Assembly: GCF_028736215.1 (NCBI RefSeq)
Contig: NZ_CP117883.1
Span: 3,534,001-3,598,000 of the forward strand
Reading direction: 5' to 3'
Length of the DNA: 64,000 nucleotides
Source of the DNA: Mucilaginibacter sp. KACC 22773
Lineage (GTDB): Bacteria; Bacteroidota; Bacteroidia; Sphingobacteriales; Sphingobacteriaceae
In this document: positions 62,317 through 64,000 of the stretch, in pieces
How positions within the stretch are numbered: the stretch's first letter is position 1
Layout: each line of letters starts with the position of its first letter
Translations under genes and position numbers: made by a program
Notes under the pieces: generated by a model
Told to the model about the DNA's origin: nothing
Databases searched by the model: none
What the model saw: the letters and a program-made list of their open reading frames with translations, nothing else

Positions 62317-62413
62317 TTATTTCGTTTTGATTATTTGTATTCTTCCTACGTGATGTCTGCGAAGCCGGATTGAATGCCTAATTGCGAAGGCAACCTGAGA
62401 CTTTACAAAAAAG

Positions 62414-62428
62414 ACTTTTTAGTATATT
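62414..62428. promoter_or_regulatory. TetR operator half-element 2 (ACTTTTTAGTATATT)
   Basis: Second copy in the gap between the TetR stop and the Old Yellow Enzyme start, 113 bp from copy 1. Confidence 0.7.
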
Positions 62429-62443
62429 CTATATTAAAAAAAA

Positions 62444-63034
62444 TTATATCGCATAACTTTCTAACTCCGCCTTCAGGCTCCTGAGCAAACCGGCCATCGG
62501 TTTTGCTGTATTCATCGCCCTGCACATCACAACGGCACCTTCAACCGCAGACACCGCTTTGAACGCATAGACAGCAGGATCAAGTTTATCAGAAAATTCA
62601 CCTCCGGCAATGCCCTGATTTAAAATACTAACAAACAATTCCTGGCCATGGCGAATAACACCGGCTATCTTTTCTTTAATGGCCGGAAAGTTATCATCAG
62701 ATTCCACGGCAATGTTAAATACAGGACATCCGCCTTTAAGGTAAGTATTCAAAGGATCTTTATAAAAATCGAGAAAGGCAAATACTTTAGCCTTCGCTGT
62801 TTTACCCCTGCTGATGGTCAGCAACATTTTTTCGCCGTTAGTATCCAACATGTGGTCAACAACCTGCAGGGCCAGGTCTTCCTTGCCTTCAAAATGGCCG
62901 TAAAGACATCCTTTAGTCAGTTTCGTGGCAGCAAGCACGTCGTCTATATTAGCACCGGATATCCCTTTCTGATTAAAGATAGGAGCTGCTGTTTCCAGGA
63001 TAAATTGCTTTGTTCTTTCGGCTTTAGTAATCAT
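62444..63034 (-). CDS. TetR-family regulator, NemR-like
   Basis: From the ATG at 63034 (MITKAERTKQ) the protein has 196 residues; the ATG at 63055 would add seven. The helix-turn-helix is at about 25-50 (ISGANIDDVLAATKLTKGCLYGHFEGKEDLA by region). Cys103 in KGGCPVFN lies where NemR/AcuR-type regulators carry conserved residues and, in NemR, a reactive Cys. That it senses electrophiles is inference. Identical 15-base sites upstream of this gene and of the reductase operon support self-regulation and control of the operon. Confidence 0.9.
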   Translation of the reverse strand: MITKAERTKQFILETAAPIFNQKGISGANIDDVLAATKLTKGCLYGHFEGKEDLALQVVDHMLDTNGEKMLLTISRGKTAKAKVFAFLDFYKDPLNTYLKGGCPVFNIAVESDDNFPAIKEKIAGVIRHGQELFVSILNQGIAGGEFSDKLDPAVYAFKAVSAVEGAVVMCRAMNTAKPMAGLLRSLKAELESYAI

Positions 63035-63056
63035 GTTATAGATTTTACTATACAAA

Positions 63057-63098
63057 AATATACTAAAAAGTTTAATAAAAAAGACTTTTTAGTATATT
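63057..63098. promoter_or_regulatory. Palindromic operator of the NemR-like TetR
   Basis: AATATACTAAAAAGT (63057-63071) and ACTTTTTAGTATATT (63084-63098) are exact reverse complements with a 12-bp spacer. The palindrome lies 22 bp before the TetR start codon at 63034. Confidence 0.85.
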
Positions 63099-63185
63099 AC
63101 ATTCCTTATGATATGAAGATGACAATCATGGTGATCCGGAAAGCTAACTTACATAAAGCAACCTGATAGCCTGTTTATCAACAGA

Positions 63186-63794
63186 TTATAAAACAGAGCC
63201 GTTTGCTTTTACTTTATTATGGTCCGAGAGAAGACGACGTCCGTCATTGGTAATTATTCCGTTTATAAATAGCTGGAGCGCTTCAAATATGTCAGCCGGG
63301 GTCCTTACGGTGTTATTAAATAGATAAAAGTCTGCTACCGATATATAGATACCTGCCGTGCCAGGTACATCCAAACCCTGCCGGTACAATCCCATTGCAA
63401 TGCCATCAGATAAATTTGATTCAATAACCATCTTGAGGTGATTGATTTTGAATTCATGGAACGCTTTCATAGCCCTCGGGTACCTTTTTAACATCATGTC
63501 GTTAAAAAGGTACCTTAAGGCGATCAAATGTTTAAAAAGCCCTTGTTGAAGAACCAACTCCTGTACCGGGTCATCTGACGCGTTGGTATTTAAGCTGATG
63601 ATATTTTTAGATTGTCCTATCAGCTCGTCAACAACGGCTTCCACAAGGATTCCTTTATTGGCAAAACATTGGTAGACGGTTTTCTTCGACATACCGGCAG
63701 TCTTCGCCAGTTCATCCATCGTTACGCTGATGATACCATGGTTGATAAAAAGCTCAATAGCAGTATCAATGAGACGTTTTCTCTTTTTTTCCAT
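63186..63794 (-). CDS. TetR-family regulator behind a TolC gene
   Basis: The 202-residue protein has the helix-turn-helix SVTMDELAKTAGMSKKTVYQ (about 22-41), close to that of the TetR at the left edge of the window. The C-terminal domain is unassigned. It starts 36 bp after the stop of a TolC-family gene on the same strand and likely controls that efflux locus. A 14-bp-arm inverted repeat lies in the coding sequence near its middle. Confidence 0.9.
   Translation of the reverse strand: MEKKRKRLIDTAIELFINHGIISVTMDELAKTAGMSKKTVYQCFANKGILVEAVVDELIGQSKNIISLNTNASDDPVQELVLQQGLFKHLIALRYLFNDMMLKRYPRAMKAFHEFKINHLKMVIESNLSDGIAMGLYRQGLDVPGTAGIYISVADFYLFNNTVRTPADIFEALQLFINGIITNDGRRLLSDHNKVKANGSVL
63479..63514. 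repeat. Perfect inverted repeat inside the TetR gene
   Basis: GGTACCTTTTTAAC (63479-63492) and GTTAAAAAGGTACC (63501-63514) are exact reverse complements with an 8-nt loop. They encode, on the minus strand, the RYLFNDMMLKRYPR region. Confidence 0.8.
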
Positions 63795-63830
63795 TTCGGC
63801 TGCTGATTTGTTAACTTTTAAAGCCGCCGG

Positions 63831-64000
63831 TCAGGGTTGATTTTCGGTTTTCGCAGTAACGTAATTATATACCGCTGACCTTACATAAAAATCAGCAAAT
63901 GCCGTAGCAACGGTGCTTGAGGCCTGCTGGTAAGCAGCCTGGGCATCCAGCACCTCAGAAATGGTAGCTAACCCTGCCTTGTAATTATCCTGGTTAACTT
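63831..64000 (-). CDS. TolC-family outer membrane efflux protein, C-terminal fragment (runs off window)
   Basis: Only the last 56 codons are present. They read YKAGLATISEVLDAQAAYQQA, quoted as its 20-residue core KAGLATISEVLDAQAAYQQA, which is the conserved second-repeat signature of TolC proteins, and end in TENQP and TGA. The TetR gene follows after 36 bp. The order TolC then TetR differs from the left-edge locus, where TetR comes first. The rest of the efflux operon should lie beyond the right edge. Confidence 0.85.
   Translation of the reverse strand, partial: VNQDNYKAGLATISEVLDAQAAYQQASSTVATAFADFYVRSAVYNYVTAKTENQP

Overview
The window is a chromosomal segment of a Bacteroidota bacterium, most likely a Sphingobacteriaceae member of the Mucilaginibacter/Pedobacter kind. 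The grounds are SusC/SusD proteins, FecR with an ECF sigma factor, a GldG-type ABC protein, Bacteroidota-type Lgt and MtaB, and promoters of the TTG-N19-TAnnTTTG form (clearest before the tRNA-Ser gene). Species assignment is inference; no 16S rRNA is present.

Layout. Positions 1-3288 hold a minus-strand tripartite efflux locus (TetR, TolC, lipoprotein adaptor, RND permease running off the left edge). 3.6-13.98 kb is housekeeping: purB, an Nfu-type Fe-S carrier, an inositol-monophosphatase-like enzyme, GtrA, lgt, mtaB, a TM2/SHOCT protein, ubiX, and a ppk1-ppx polyphosphate operon. 14.0-16.1 kb is AT-rich with two orphan small ORFs and decayed sequence. 16.1-31.1 kb is mostly core again: yajQ with a KilA-N gene, bioB, mgtE, a YigZ protein, a DMT transporter, ribD, prmC, an ABC exporter pair, ddl, then a plus-strand run of PASTA protein, rhodanese, mltG, thioesterase and YihY. 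A tRNA-Ser(UGA) gene at 31.2 kb is followed by a broken tyrosine recombinase and about 800 bp of decayed DNA, marking a likely old integration site.

33.0-50.2 kb is the most striking part: ten minus-strand genes in apparent expression order sigma factor, FecR, SusC with STN domain, SusD, ABC ATPase, ABC permease fused to a GldG-like domain, two MutS-like ATPases, a secreted esterase-like hydrolase, and a secreted M16 metallopeptidase. The last six are packed tightly (1- and 4-bp overlaps, 1-2 bp gaps). The two MutS-like proteins lack the mismatch-recognition and connector domains and align with each other without gaps over about 390 residues. This looks like a surface-signalled uptake and processing system with an unexplained soluble ATPase pair, and it is my main candidate for an undescribed system.

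50.9-57.9 kb carries an SDR/AraC pair, a secreted GH43 glycosidase, a secreted hydrolase-like protein with a PKD-like end, and a Nudix-fold regulator whose Nudix box has lost its catalytic residues, preceded by two copies of a TATTCTGT-N7-ACAGAATA operator-like palindrome. 58.0-63.1 kb is a reductase operon (Old Yellow Enzyme, two SDRs, a quinone-reductase-like MDR, DUF2147) next to a NemR-like TetR; AATATACTAAAAAGT motifs occur before both. The right edge holds another TetR behind the end of a TolC-family gene.

Many intergenic gaps contain inverted repeats, each of its own sequence family, and one repeat family appears in frame inside prmC. Several genes contain long palindromes within coding sequence.
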